Part shown: positions 7,597 to 14,519 of the stretch, piece after piece | Numbering within the stretch: the first letter of the stretch is position 1 | How the letters are laid out: every line of letters begins with the position of its first letter | Assembly: GCF_900111835.1 (NCBI RefSeq) | Contig: NZ_FOJP01000007.1 | Location: forward strand, 124,001-188,000 | Direction: 5' to 3' | DNA: 64,000 bases | From: Metapseudomonas otitidis | Lineage (GTDB): Bacteria > Pseudomonadota > Gammaproteobacteria > Pseudomonadales > Pseudomonadaceae | The notes under the pieces: model-generated | What the model saw: the letters and a program-made list of their open reading frames with translations, nothing else | Databases searched by the model: none | What the model was told of the DNA's origin: nothing | Program-made: the position numbers and the translations under genes

Positions 7597-8724
7597 TCAG
7601 CTCGTAAGGTTGAGCCAGCCATGCCAGCCGACGTACACGCCCACCGCGATGATCAGAACGCTGGACAGGTAGGGCGCCCGACGGGCGACGGTGCTGAGCC
7701 AGGGCCAGCGGTTCGAGGCGTGACGTGCGCCCAGTGCAGCGGCGACCCCGACCGTTACCAGCGTGAGTGCAAGGCCCATGCTGAAGCACAGGACCAGAAC
7801 CGCTCCCAGCGTCATCTCCTTCACCTGCAGGCAGAGCAGCAGGACCGTGATAGCAGCGGGGCAGGGAATCAGACCGCCGGTCAGGCCGAACAGGATGACC
7901 TGGATCGTGGTGACGTCGCGGTTGGCGAAACGACGCTTGATGTCATTGGCATGCGCCCTTTCGTGAGCATCCTGATAGCCGTCAGCAGCCAGCTCGAGCC
8001 CTTCGAGTTCACTATGACCATGGTGGTGATGGGCGTGCTCCTTGTACTCGACGTCGTAGTCGTGGGAGTGGCCGCCATGGCCCAGGCTGACCCGAACACT
8101 GAACTCGTGGGGCTCCGGGATCACGTCGCGGGACTCAAGGAAGCCGACCTGCTGGACGAAGGTGAACGACTGCTCCACGCCATCCGGGCGGCGAGTCATG
8201 AGGTGGGTTTCTTGCGCTACCCAGGGCAAGCCACTGAGTGTCTTGATGCGCCAGCGGGGCGGTACGCCTTCCTCGAAGATCGACAGCTCGATCCGTCCAT
8301 GCCCGGTATCGATAACCCGAGTTTCGTCATGGGCGTGGTCATACTTATGATCGTGATCGCTTTCTGCCAACCAGCTGCGTTCACCCCGCCAGGTGCGCCA
8401 GAGCATCCATAGGGCGATGGCGATGATCAATGCGGCAGAGCCCAGTTGAAAGTAGGGTTCGGTGGTCTCCGCATCCAGGCCCTGGCCTAGGTACATGCCG
8501 CCGACGGCCACTGCCCAGACTACAGCCGTATGGGAGACGGTAGCTGCCAGCCCGAGCAGGATCGCCTGCTTGGCAGTGCCACGGATAGCGACGATAAAGG
8601 CGGCCATCATCGTCTTGGAATGGCCAGGCTCCAACCCGTGCAGCGCTCCAAGAAGGATGGCGCTGGGGAAATACAGCCAAGCGTGTGCCGCTCCCTGCTG
8701 CAGGAGTTGCGAGAAACTGCCCAT
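7597..8724 (-). CDS. RcnA-like nickel/cobalt efflux protein
   Basis: 375 aa. The N-terminal segment contains LLGALHGLEPGHSKTM, the NiCoT/RcnA signature with metal-coordinating His residues in the first membrane helices. A long cytoplasmic loop rich in His and Asp (about residues 125-255: DHDHKYDHAHDE, EHAHHHHGHSE) is followed by further helices with GGLIPCPAAITVLLLC. RcnA exports Ni(II) and Co(II) from the cytoplasm. E. coli RcnA is about 275 aa; the extra length is mostly the loop, part of which (about 165-225) looks like a folded insert. It follows the repressor gene by 9 bp in one operon. Confidence 0.9.
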   Translation of the reverse strand: MGSFSQLLQQGAAHAWLYFPSAILLGALHGLEPGHSKTMMAAFIVAIRGTAKQAILLGLAATVSHTAVVWAVAVGGMYLGQGLDAETTEPYFQLGSAALIIAIALWMLWRTWRGERSWLAESDHDHKYDHAHDETRVIDTGHGRIELSIFEEGVPPRWRIKTLSGLPWVAQETHLMTRRPDGVEQSFTFVQQVGFLESRDVIPEPHEFSVRVSLGHGGHSHDYDVEYKEHAHHHHGHSELEGLELAADGYQDAHERAHANDIKRRFANRDVTTIQVILFGLTGGLIPCPAAITVLLLCLQVKEMTLGAVLVLCFSMGLALTLVTVGVAAALGARHASNRWPWLSTVARRAPYLSSVLIIAVGVYVGWHGWLNLTS

Positions 8725-8733
8725 GGATGGACC

Positions 8734-9033
8734 TCAAAGGTATTTGGTGATCTGCTTGAACTCTTCAAGCGGCGCCCGCTCATCGCTGGTCATGGCGCCG
8801 ATGGTGTGTTCGAGGCAGTGGTCGATGTGATCCTGAATCAGCGTCCGTTTCGCCTGGCATACGGCCTTCTCGACTGCATGCATCTGTTGGGCAATATCCA
8901 CGCACTCGCGGCCGTTCTCGATCATGGTGATGATGCTGCGCAGATGCCCCTCCGCTCGCTTAAGACGCTTGACGATATCGGTGTGGCTTTCGTGGCGATG
9001 CCCATGATCGTGGGTCTGATCGAGTTCGCTCAT
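8734..9033 (-). CDS. CsoR/RcnR-family metal-sensing repressor
   Basis: 99 aa, all-helical family size. The His-rich N-terminal tail (THDHGHRHESH) is followed by the family core. By position the metal ligands are Cys44, His69 and Cys73, the C-H-C set of CsoR and of the nickel sensor InrS, rather than the C-H-H of RcnR. Such proteins are tetrameric repressors that leave DNA when metal binds. It is the first gene of the operon with the RcnA-like exporter and lies beside a G/C-tract operator 36 bp upstream, so autoregulation is likely. Nickel/cobalt specificity is inferred from its neighbours. Confidence 0.9.
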   Translation of the reverse strand: MSELDQTHDHGHRHESHTDIVKRLKRAEGHLRSIITMIENGRECVDIAQQMHAVEKAVCQAKRTLIQDHIDHCLEHTIGAMTSDERAPLEEFKQITKYL

Positions 9034-9064
9034 CGGTGGCTCATATTCTGTGGCTGATCACCAA

Positions 9065-9094
9065 ATCCTATCCCCCCCGGGAGGATATAATCAA
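9065..9094 (-). promoter_or_regulatory. Promoter and operator 2 of the repressor-rcnA operon
   Basis: On the minus strand, a -35 TTGATT (9089-9094), 18-bp spacer and -10 TAGGAT (9065-9070). The spacer is filled by the G/C-tract inverted repeat TATCCCCCCCGGGAGGATA (9069-9087). A repressor bound there would block polymerase directly. The layout mirrors the promoter at 9257-9286. Confidence 0.65.
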
Positions 9095-9256
9095 CAGGTG
9101 GCCGGCACTTGGATCCTTGTTGGCACGGAACCTGGGTATCGGGGCAGTCCGCTCTCATGCATTCGTCTTTTAGCCATCTCTTATGTGGCGGCTTGCCTGG
9201 TGCAGAGTGCTGACATCCAAGGAAATATTCGGGTCGCCCATAGAAATACTTAACAC

Positions 9257-9286
9257 TTGATCACATCCTCCCCCAGGGGATAAATT
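9257..9286 (+). promoter_or_regulatory. Promoter and operator 3 of the rightward metal operon
   Basis: A -35 TTGATC (9257-9262) and -10 candidate TAAATT (9281-9286) flank the G/C-tract repeat ATCCTCCCCCAGGGGATA (9265-9282). Same geometry as operator 2 but on the other strand, so the repressor probably controls both divergent units. The 170 bp between the two operators hold nothing recognisable. Confidence 0.6.
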
Positions 9287-9320
9287 GTCGGTCAACTCAG
9301 TATTTCGGCCGTCAACTACG

Positions 9321-9671
9321 ATGTCTCGAACCGCCTCCACCCGCACAGCACTAACGCTGGTGTTCGCGCTTCTGATGGCGTGGGTCGGGCACACCTATTC
9401 TCTACTTTCCTCGGCTGGCCTGCAGAACGTTGGCATAGAGGCCCACCATCACTCCCATGATGACGATTCGTTCAGCAACGCCGATCTTGGCGACCACTAC
9501 CACGCGCCTTTCACAGCTGATCACGTCCACGAAACTCCATACCTCGGCTCGCTGATCATCCTGCCCCCGATGAGTGGGCCTGGACAGCTGCAGTCTTCCC
9601 CCCGCTTCACCATGCCCATCGGGCCCATCTTCCTTATCGAGCGCCCTCCGCGCGACACGTCCGTGCTTTGA
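9321..9671 (+). CDS. Small His-rich envelope protein
   Basis: 116 aa. An N-terminal hydrophobic segment (TALTLVFALLMAWVGHTYSLL) acts as signal or anchor, followed by a His/Asp cluster (EAHHHSHDDD, GDHYHAPF, ADHVHE) and a Pro-rich tail. The composition resembles small periplasmic proteins found in metal-resistance operons (CzcI-like), but I cannot assign a family with certainty. It is the first gene of the rightward operon, 39 bp past operator 3. The start is uncertain: an in-frame TTG at 9285 is possible, but it overlaps the promoter. Confidence 0.6.
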   Translation: MSRTASTRTALTLVFALLMAWVGHTYSLLSSAGLQNVGIEAHHHSHDDDSFSNADLGDHYHAPFTADHVHETPYLGSLIILPPMSGPGQLQSSPRFTMPIGPIFLIERPPRDTSVL

Positions 9672-9719
9672 ATCGGGCTGCTTCGCAGCTCTCGTTTTCA
9701 GCAATCTAGGACGTAAGCA

Positions 9720-10445
9720 ATGAATGCACTTCTATGGAGTGGTGCGGACGCATTTCTGCGCCGCCCGCTTTTCCTGCTGACCCTGGTCGCGGCGCTGCTG
9801 CTCGTGACTCCGGACGCACTCGCCCATGGCGTTGCCGAAGGTGACAAGGGGTTCATCCAGGAGAGCACCGGCGTGATGCTCATGCCGTTTATCTACATGG
9901 GCGCCAAGCACATGATCACCGGATACGACCACCTGCTGTTCCTGTTCGGCGTGATCTTCTTCCTGTACCGCCTCAAGGATGTGGGACTCTACGTAACGCT
10001 GTTCGCCGTGGGCCATTCCGTGACGCTGCTGTTGGGCGTACTGGCCGACATCAGCATCAGCTCCTACGTGATCGACGCGATCATCGGCTTCTCGGTGGTC
10101 TACAAGGCGCTCGACAACCTCGGTGCCTTCAAACGCTGGTTCGGCGTACAGCCCGATACCCGCGCCGCCACCCTGATCTTCGGTCTGCTCCATGGTTTCG
10201 GCCTGGCTACCAAGATCCAGGAGTTCGAGATATCCCCAGACGGGCTGATCGTCAATCTGATCGCTTTCAACGTCGGTGTCGAAATCGGCCAGCTTCTGGC
10301 GCTCGGCAGCATCCTCATCCTCATGGGCTACTGGCGTCGCACTGCCAGTTTCTGGCAGCACGCGTATTCCGCCAACGTCGCCATGATGAGCGCCGGCTTC
10401 CTGCTGATGGGCTACCAGCTCACCGGCCTGGTTATTTCCCAGTAA
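9720..10445 (+). CDS. HupE/UreJ-family membrane protein
   Basis: 241 aa. Signal-like N terminus ending in ALAHG, then about six membrane segments. Family hallmarks are GYDHLLFLFGV (about residues 68-78) and LLHGFGLA (about 157-164). HupE/UreJ proteins mediate nickel or cobalt movement across membranes, often uptake for hydrogenase or urease. In this efflux island it more likely handles metal in the opposite sense or acts as an accessory; that is inference. It is followed after 9 bp by the anchor protein, a pair commonly seen together in metal islands. Confidence 0.85.
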   Translation: MNALLWSGADAFLRRPLFLLTLVAALLLVTPDALAHGVAEGDKGFIQESTGVMLMPFIYMGAKHMITGYDHLLFLFGVIFFLYRLKDVGLYVTLFAVGHSVTLLLGVLADISISSYVIDAIIGFSVVYKALDNLGAFKRWFGVQPDTRAATLIFGLLHGFGLATKIQEFEISPDGLIVNLIAFNVGVEIGQLLALGSILILMGYWRRTASFWQHAYSANVAMMSAGFLLMGYQLTGLVISQ

Positions 10446-10454
10446 GGACAAGAC

Positions 10455-11147
10455 ATGTTCAATTCGAAGCTTCCTACCCTCAATGAGCTGCCCAGCAGCA
10501 AACAACTGCTCCGCTCCACCGTCATCGCCATGGTTGCCGCCGGCGCACTGCTGGTCACCGTGGTCATGCCATCGGAGTACGCCCTTGACCCCACCGGTGT
10601 CGGTAGCGCCCTGGGCCTGACTCAGATGGGCAAGATCAAGATTCAACTCGCCGAGGAAGCGGCGGCGGACGCCGCTGTCGACAGTGCTGCACTGCAGGCA
10701 GCCGCTCCGGTTCAGCAAACCGCACCGGCCGCTCCGGTGGCGCCCGCACAACCGGCCATCGCGGCAACCCCTGCACCCGCTGCTGCTCCGGCGGCACCGA
10801 GTGCTCCAGCCAAGGCGGCTGGCCAGCAGCATCAGATCAGCATCACCCTGGCCCCGAACCAGGGGGCAGAAGTGAAGCTGGAAATGCTCAAGGGTGCCCG
10901 TGTCGATTTCACCTGGAGCGTGGCTGATGGCGTCGTGAACTACGATACCCACGGCGATCCCTACAACGCGCCCAAGGGCTTCTATCACGGCTATGGCAAG
11001 GGCCGTGCGACCCAGGAAGACAAGGGTACGCTGGAGGCGGCGTTCGACGGCAAGCACGGCTGGTTCTGGCGCAACCGTGGCAACGAGCCGGTAACCGTCA
11101 CCCTCAAGACCGAAGGCGACTATCTGCAGATTAAGCGCGTGATCTGA
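10455..11147 (+). CDS. Membrane-anchored periplasmic protein with Ala/Pro linker
   Basis: 230 aa. One membrane segment (residues about 22-38), a long Ala/Pro-rich linker (about 68-120), and a C-terminal globular domain with aromatic/Gly motifs (NYDTHGDP, GFYHGYGKG, HGWFWRN). It is of the type annotated as transmembrane anchor protein next to hupE in metal islands; no enzymatic motif is visible. Probably tethered to the inner membrane with the domain in the periplasm, working with the HupE-like protein. Last gene of the rightward operon. Confidence 0.65.
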   Translation: MFNSKLPTLNELPSSKQLLRSTVIAMVAAGALLVTVVMPSEYALDPTGVGSALGLTQMGKIKIQLAEEAAADAAVDSAALQAAAPVQQTAPAAPVAPAQPAIAATPAPAAAPAAPSAPAKAAGQQHQISITLAPNQGAEVKLEMLKGARVDFTWSVADGVVNYDTHGDPYNAPKGFYHGYGKGRATQEDKGTLEAAFDGKHGWFWRNRGNEPVTVTLKTEGDYLQIKRVI

Positions 11148-11206
11148 CGTGCTCATGGCCGGCTCACCCGAGTCGGCCTCCTACTCGTCCATGGAGACAT
11201 ACCACC

Positions 11207-12061
11207 ATGATGAAGATCGTCGGGATGATTGTCGTACTGGCGAGCGTGATCGCCGGCTACATGCTGTCTGGAGGTGCAATTGCAGCACTCATACAACCCT
11301 ATGAGGTCCTAGTAATCGGTGGTTGTGCACTAGGCGCCTTCCTGCAAGCAAATCCTGGTGGTACCACCATGCATGTCTTCAAGAAGGCGTTGAAGATGTT
11401 CAGCAGTCGCTTCAGTCACGCCTTCTATGTAGAGATCCTCACTGCGCTCTACGAAATCCTCAACAAGTCACGCCGGGAAGGCATGATGGCAATCGAGGCG
11501 GATATCGAGGACCCCAACGCGAGTCCCATCTTTAGTAAGTATCCGCGATTGGTGCAGGACACACGGATGCTGTCGTTCACCTGCGATCATCTTCGGATCA
11601 TGTCATCCGGGAACATGGCTCCTCACGAGTTGGAGGGGCTGATGGATGCAGGTCTGGGTAGTCTGAAAGAAGAGCTGGAACACAATTCCCATGCGGTGAG
11701 TCGACTCGCCGACGGCTTACCGGGCTTCGGTATCGTTGCTGCGGTGCTAGGTATCGTTGTTACCATGGGCCTGCTGGGTGAGGGCGATCAGGCTGCTATT
11801 GGTAAGCATGTGGCCGCCGCACTGGTGGGCACTTTTCTCGGCATCCTGGCAGCCTACGGCTTCTTCGGCCCCCTGGCGACCTGCCTAGAGCACGATGCCA
11901 AGGAGGAGCTGAATGTGTTCGAAGCGATCAAAGTGACTTTAGTGGCTGCGGCTTCTGGCATGCCCCCAACATTAGCTGTGGAGTTTGGCAGGAACGTGAT
12001 TTTCCCTGCACACCGGCCCTCCTTCAGCGAAATGGATGAGGCCTTCAGGAGTGCCAAGTAA
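11207..12061 (+). CDS. motA: MotA-like flagellar stator protein, without motB
   Basis: 284 aa, the length of proteobacterial MotA. Four membrane segments and a large cytoplasmic loop are present; Arg90 and a nearby Glu correspond to the charged residues that contact the rotor. The helix-3/4 signature GLPGFGIVAAVLGIV and the later FGPLATCLE are conserved. MotA forms the proton-driven stator with MotB, which is absent from the whole window. The gene has its own ribosome binding site (GGAGA) and lies 59 bp after the metal operon. A solitary motA as transposon cargo is unusual. It might pair with chromosomal MotB or poison stators; both are speculation. Confidence 0.85.
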   Translation: MMKIVGMIVVLASVIAGYMLSGGAIAALIQPYEVLVIGGCALGAFLQANPGGTTMHVFKKALKMFSSRFSHAFYVEILTALYEILNKSRREGMMAIEADIEDPNASPIFSKYPRLVQDTRMLSFTCDHLRIMSSGNMAPHELEGLMDAGLGSLKEELEHNSHAVSRLADGLPGFGIVAAVLGIVVTMGLLGEGDQAAIGKHVAAALVGTFLGILAAYGFFGPLATCLEHDAKEELNVFEAIKVTLVAAASGMPPTLAVEFGRNVIFPAHRPSFSEMDEAFRSAK

Positions 12062-12152
12062 AGTCGAGTGCACGCAACCCAGCGTCTTTGCCCGCGCGAA
12101 TTCACTCCGCATGATAGTCTCTGGAAAATAGACCGAACTGCAGAGGTTGAAC

Positions 12153-12356
12153 ATGAGCAATGTCGAGCAGCCAGATCGCAGCATTGCCGACATGTTGGAG
12201 GAAAAAGCTCGGCGACGCGAAGAGCTGGTAAAGGCCATTTGGGAGGCTGATCCTGCTGTCCTTGCTGAAGCCGCCGAAAAGCTCAGGGAGGCGATGCGCA
12301 AAGAAGACCCCAGTCAACGATGCCGCAGGCTGGGACCACGTTTGTTCCGCAAGTGA
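12153..12356 (+). CDS. Small charged helical protein, unknown
   Basis: 67 aa. ATG at 12153 with AGAGG 6 nt upstream. Highly charged and helical (EEKARRREELVKAIWEADP; AEAAEKLREAMRKE), with a basic C terminus. No family recognised. It lies 91 bp after motA. It could be a small regulator, but it may also be a fortuitous frame. Confidence 0.4.
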   Translation: MSNVEQPDRSIADMLEEKARRREELVKAIWEADPAVLAEAAEKLREAMRKEDPSQRCRRLGPRLFRK

Positions 12357-12540
12357 TCTGGCCCTACCTAATATTGAGTAGATCTAGCGATACATGAAAC
12401 CGCGAGAACTATAAAAAGCCGTATTAAGTGCGAAAATTAATCGTGCCCTTTAATTATGGCTTCAAATTCCCAAACGCGGCAAATTCAGCAAAAACTCTAG
12501 CGAGCCCATACTCCCAAGATCAAAGGGAGCTCGACAGGCT

Positions 12541-14229
12541 TCACTCCGCACTTTTTCTTTCCAGTCGCTTAGCTACGGATTTTTTCCGATAATATGCGGT
12601 TCCGCCCAGAACTTGGTTGAAACCTGGCGGACCCTGCCAGTTCCTTGGAACTCCCGTCGATTTAAGCAGGGACTCGGAGTCAACGCCGTTTCTCACAAAC
12701 CCCTCCAAGTCCCACTCGAAAAAGCTGACAAGGACTTGAAAAACCGTATTCGGCAGACTGGAAACCACACCCAAGCTGCCAGTGTTCATCGGAAGATTTA
12801 GTCTCCTGATATCGGCAAGAGCACCGATTAGCCGCCTCAGTCGAAAGTGCCAGACAGACTCCATGAGCAGTTCAGCCTGCTTGGAAGCCAAGGGAAATCT
12901 GCGCTTACGTAATTTTGGGCAGGGTGGAAGACGCACAGGTAGTAGTTTCTGCAGGTTGCTGAGATTAACCCGCTTCTGCCCTTTGGAAATTCGATAGAGA
13001 TCCTCAGCACCCGCTAAGAGAATAGCAGCGTATGCGCTGTCTCGGAGATCACTAACCTCCTTAACTACGTCAGGTACGGGCGTGCAGAGCCTTGCCATCA
13101 ACCAAGAATTATCATGTTTCGTCAACCAACGAGTTGCTTGGTAAGCATTATCCCAGAGGTACTCCAAATCGGCGTTCACTCGCACAGCCAAAATCGTATT
13201 TATTTTCTGACGATGTTGCGCCTTCCTACCGACCTGCGGCTTTTCCGGATTTGAGCGTGATTTTTCACCTGCGGCGCTATGATAAATAACTTCATTCTTC
13301 AAAGCTTCCTCAAATTGATCTGCGCTACCGAACAGATGCTGCGCAATGATCATATGCCTCGCAATTGGCATATCCATTTGGCCATTGCAAGATCCAAACC
13401 GTATCCATTGGTTGTGCTTACCTGTTTCATAAGCTTTATCCATTCGCGACAAAGCTTCATCTCCATACATTGAGCGGATACTGTTAAATAGTTTCGCAGT
13501 ACTTGTAAATTTTCCGTGTATAAAACCGCGCGCCCTGCATTGCCGCACATAGCTTCCCCCCAATGCCTCACAACTGACTAGTGGAAAGCTCCGCTGTAGT
13601 ACCTCGTAGGCAAACTGAGCAAAATTCCTTTCTTGCGCAGTACCCTGTTTAACTGTCGAAGGATCAAGTGCGCTCCAACCGCATACGCAAGGCTCAGTCG
13701 GATTAGGAAGTAGACGAAGCTTACGGAAGAACGGATGAGAGCACTTGGGGCACGCGTGCATTAGCGACTCACCATGACGCCAACAAACGCTCACACCGGG
13801 CAAGTGATGTGAGCGATGCCAGTATGCGGAACCTGTTTCAAGCAGATCTTGCTGCACACAGGTTAAGCAAAGCTTAGCCTTCCCGTGGACCGCTGCCTCT
13901 CGACGGGGAATACGAGCAACCCCAGACAAGCGGGAACCTGCATAGGCAGAATCCGCATCGTGGCCTACCCCTAGAAAGGGTCTATACGCTGGAAATATAG
14001 TATTAGCGCAAATTAATTCGTCGAGATTACGTGCCGGATCACCAGGCAGTCTGGAGGCAAGCTCTTCAATCTGCTTTGGCAAAATCCCCATACTGAACGG
14101 CGCCGAGCCGAACAGGTCTTGGAAGGTTTCAGTCGCAGTTCTGTTACCTGACAGGAAGTGGTAGCGCGTGATACGAGAATGCAAAATCTCGTCCGGCATC
14201 GACATGGGAAAAAATAGCAGATCAGACAT
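12541..14229 (-). CDS. Second TnsD/TniQ-family target-selection protein
   Basis: 562 aa from the ATG at 14229; the frame also extends to a TTG at 14247. The TniQ domain has the zinc-binding set Cys121, Cys124, Cys149, His152, with the same spacing as in Tn7 TnsD, inside the family motif AYWHRSHHLPGVSVC. A second Cys pair (CPKC, 160-163) and a later CVCG suggest an additional zinc ribbon. The C-terminal half is unlike the first TnsD in this element and unlike Tn7 TnsD, so it probably recognises a different target or acts as a partner. It is separated from tnsD by about 290 bp and likely has its own promoter. Confidence 0.85.
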   Translation of the reverse strand: MSDLLFFPMSMPDEILHSRITRYHFLSGNRTATETFQDLFGSAPFSMGILPKQIEELASRLPGDPARNLDELICANTIFPAYRPFLGVGHDADSAYAGSRLSGVARIPRREAAVHGKAKLCLTCVQQDLLETGSAYWHRSHHLPGVSVCWRHGESLMHACPKCSHPFFRKLRLLPNPTEPCVCGWSALDPSTVKQGTAQERNFAQFAYEVLQRSFPLVSCEALGGSYVRQCRARGFIHGKFTSTAKLFNSIRSMYGDEALSRMDKAYETGKHNQWIRFGSCNGQMDMPIARHMIIAQHLFGSADQFEEALKNEVIYHSAAGEKSRSNPEKPQVGRKAQHRQKINTILAVRVNADLEYLWDNAYQATRWLTKHDNSWLMARLCTPVPDVVKEVSDLRDSAYAAILLAGAEDLYRISKGQKRVNLSNLQKLLPVRLPPCPKLRKRRFPLASKQAELLMESVWHFRLRRLIGALADIRRLNLPMNTGSLGVVSSLPNTVFQVLVSFFEWDLEGFVRNGVDSESLLKSTGVPRNWQGPPGFNQVLGGTAYYRKKSVAKRLERKSAE

Positions 14230-14519
14230 CGAAAATTGACTAGCCAAATAGTGCTTAAAAAGTACACGAACTCTACAGCGCAGTGTATTTCCAACACACT
14301 ATATCGTGTTTCGGAGAGGAAAATATAAAAAAATGCCAACCCATGACATACAAGAGCTATGTTGATTTTACACCCTCACACTTTTCTTGCACAAAGCAGA
14401 TAGCCAACATAAGCCGTCTTCACACTAGTATTATCGCGGACTCCCTCCTAAAAAACGCCTGCCGGGGCTCACACTCTCTTATAAATATGCATGGGATATT
14501 TTCCTCTCAGAGGACATAA
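14230..14519. other. AT-rich gap between the two TniQ genes
   Basis: No gene is visible. The stretch is markedly AT-rich compared with the chromosome and presumably holds the promoter of the downstream tniQ gene. A short imperfect inverted repeat (AGTGTATTTCCAACACACT, about 14282-14300) is the only structure noticed. No CRISPR-like repeats are present here. Confidence 0.4.

Noticed and set aside
9050-9253. 67-aa plus-strand ORF between the two metal operators
   Set aside because: It overlaps the promoter and operator of the repressor gene, lacks a ribosome binding site and shows no coding character.
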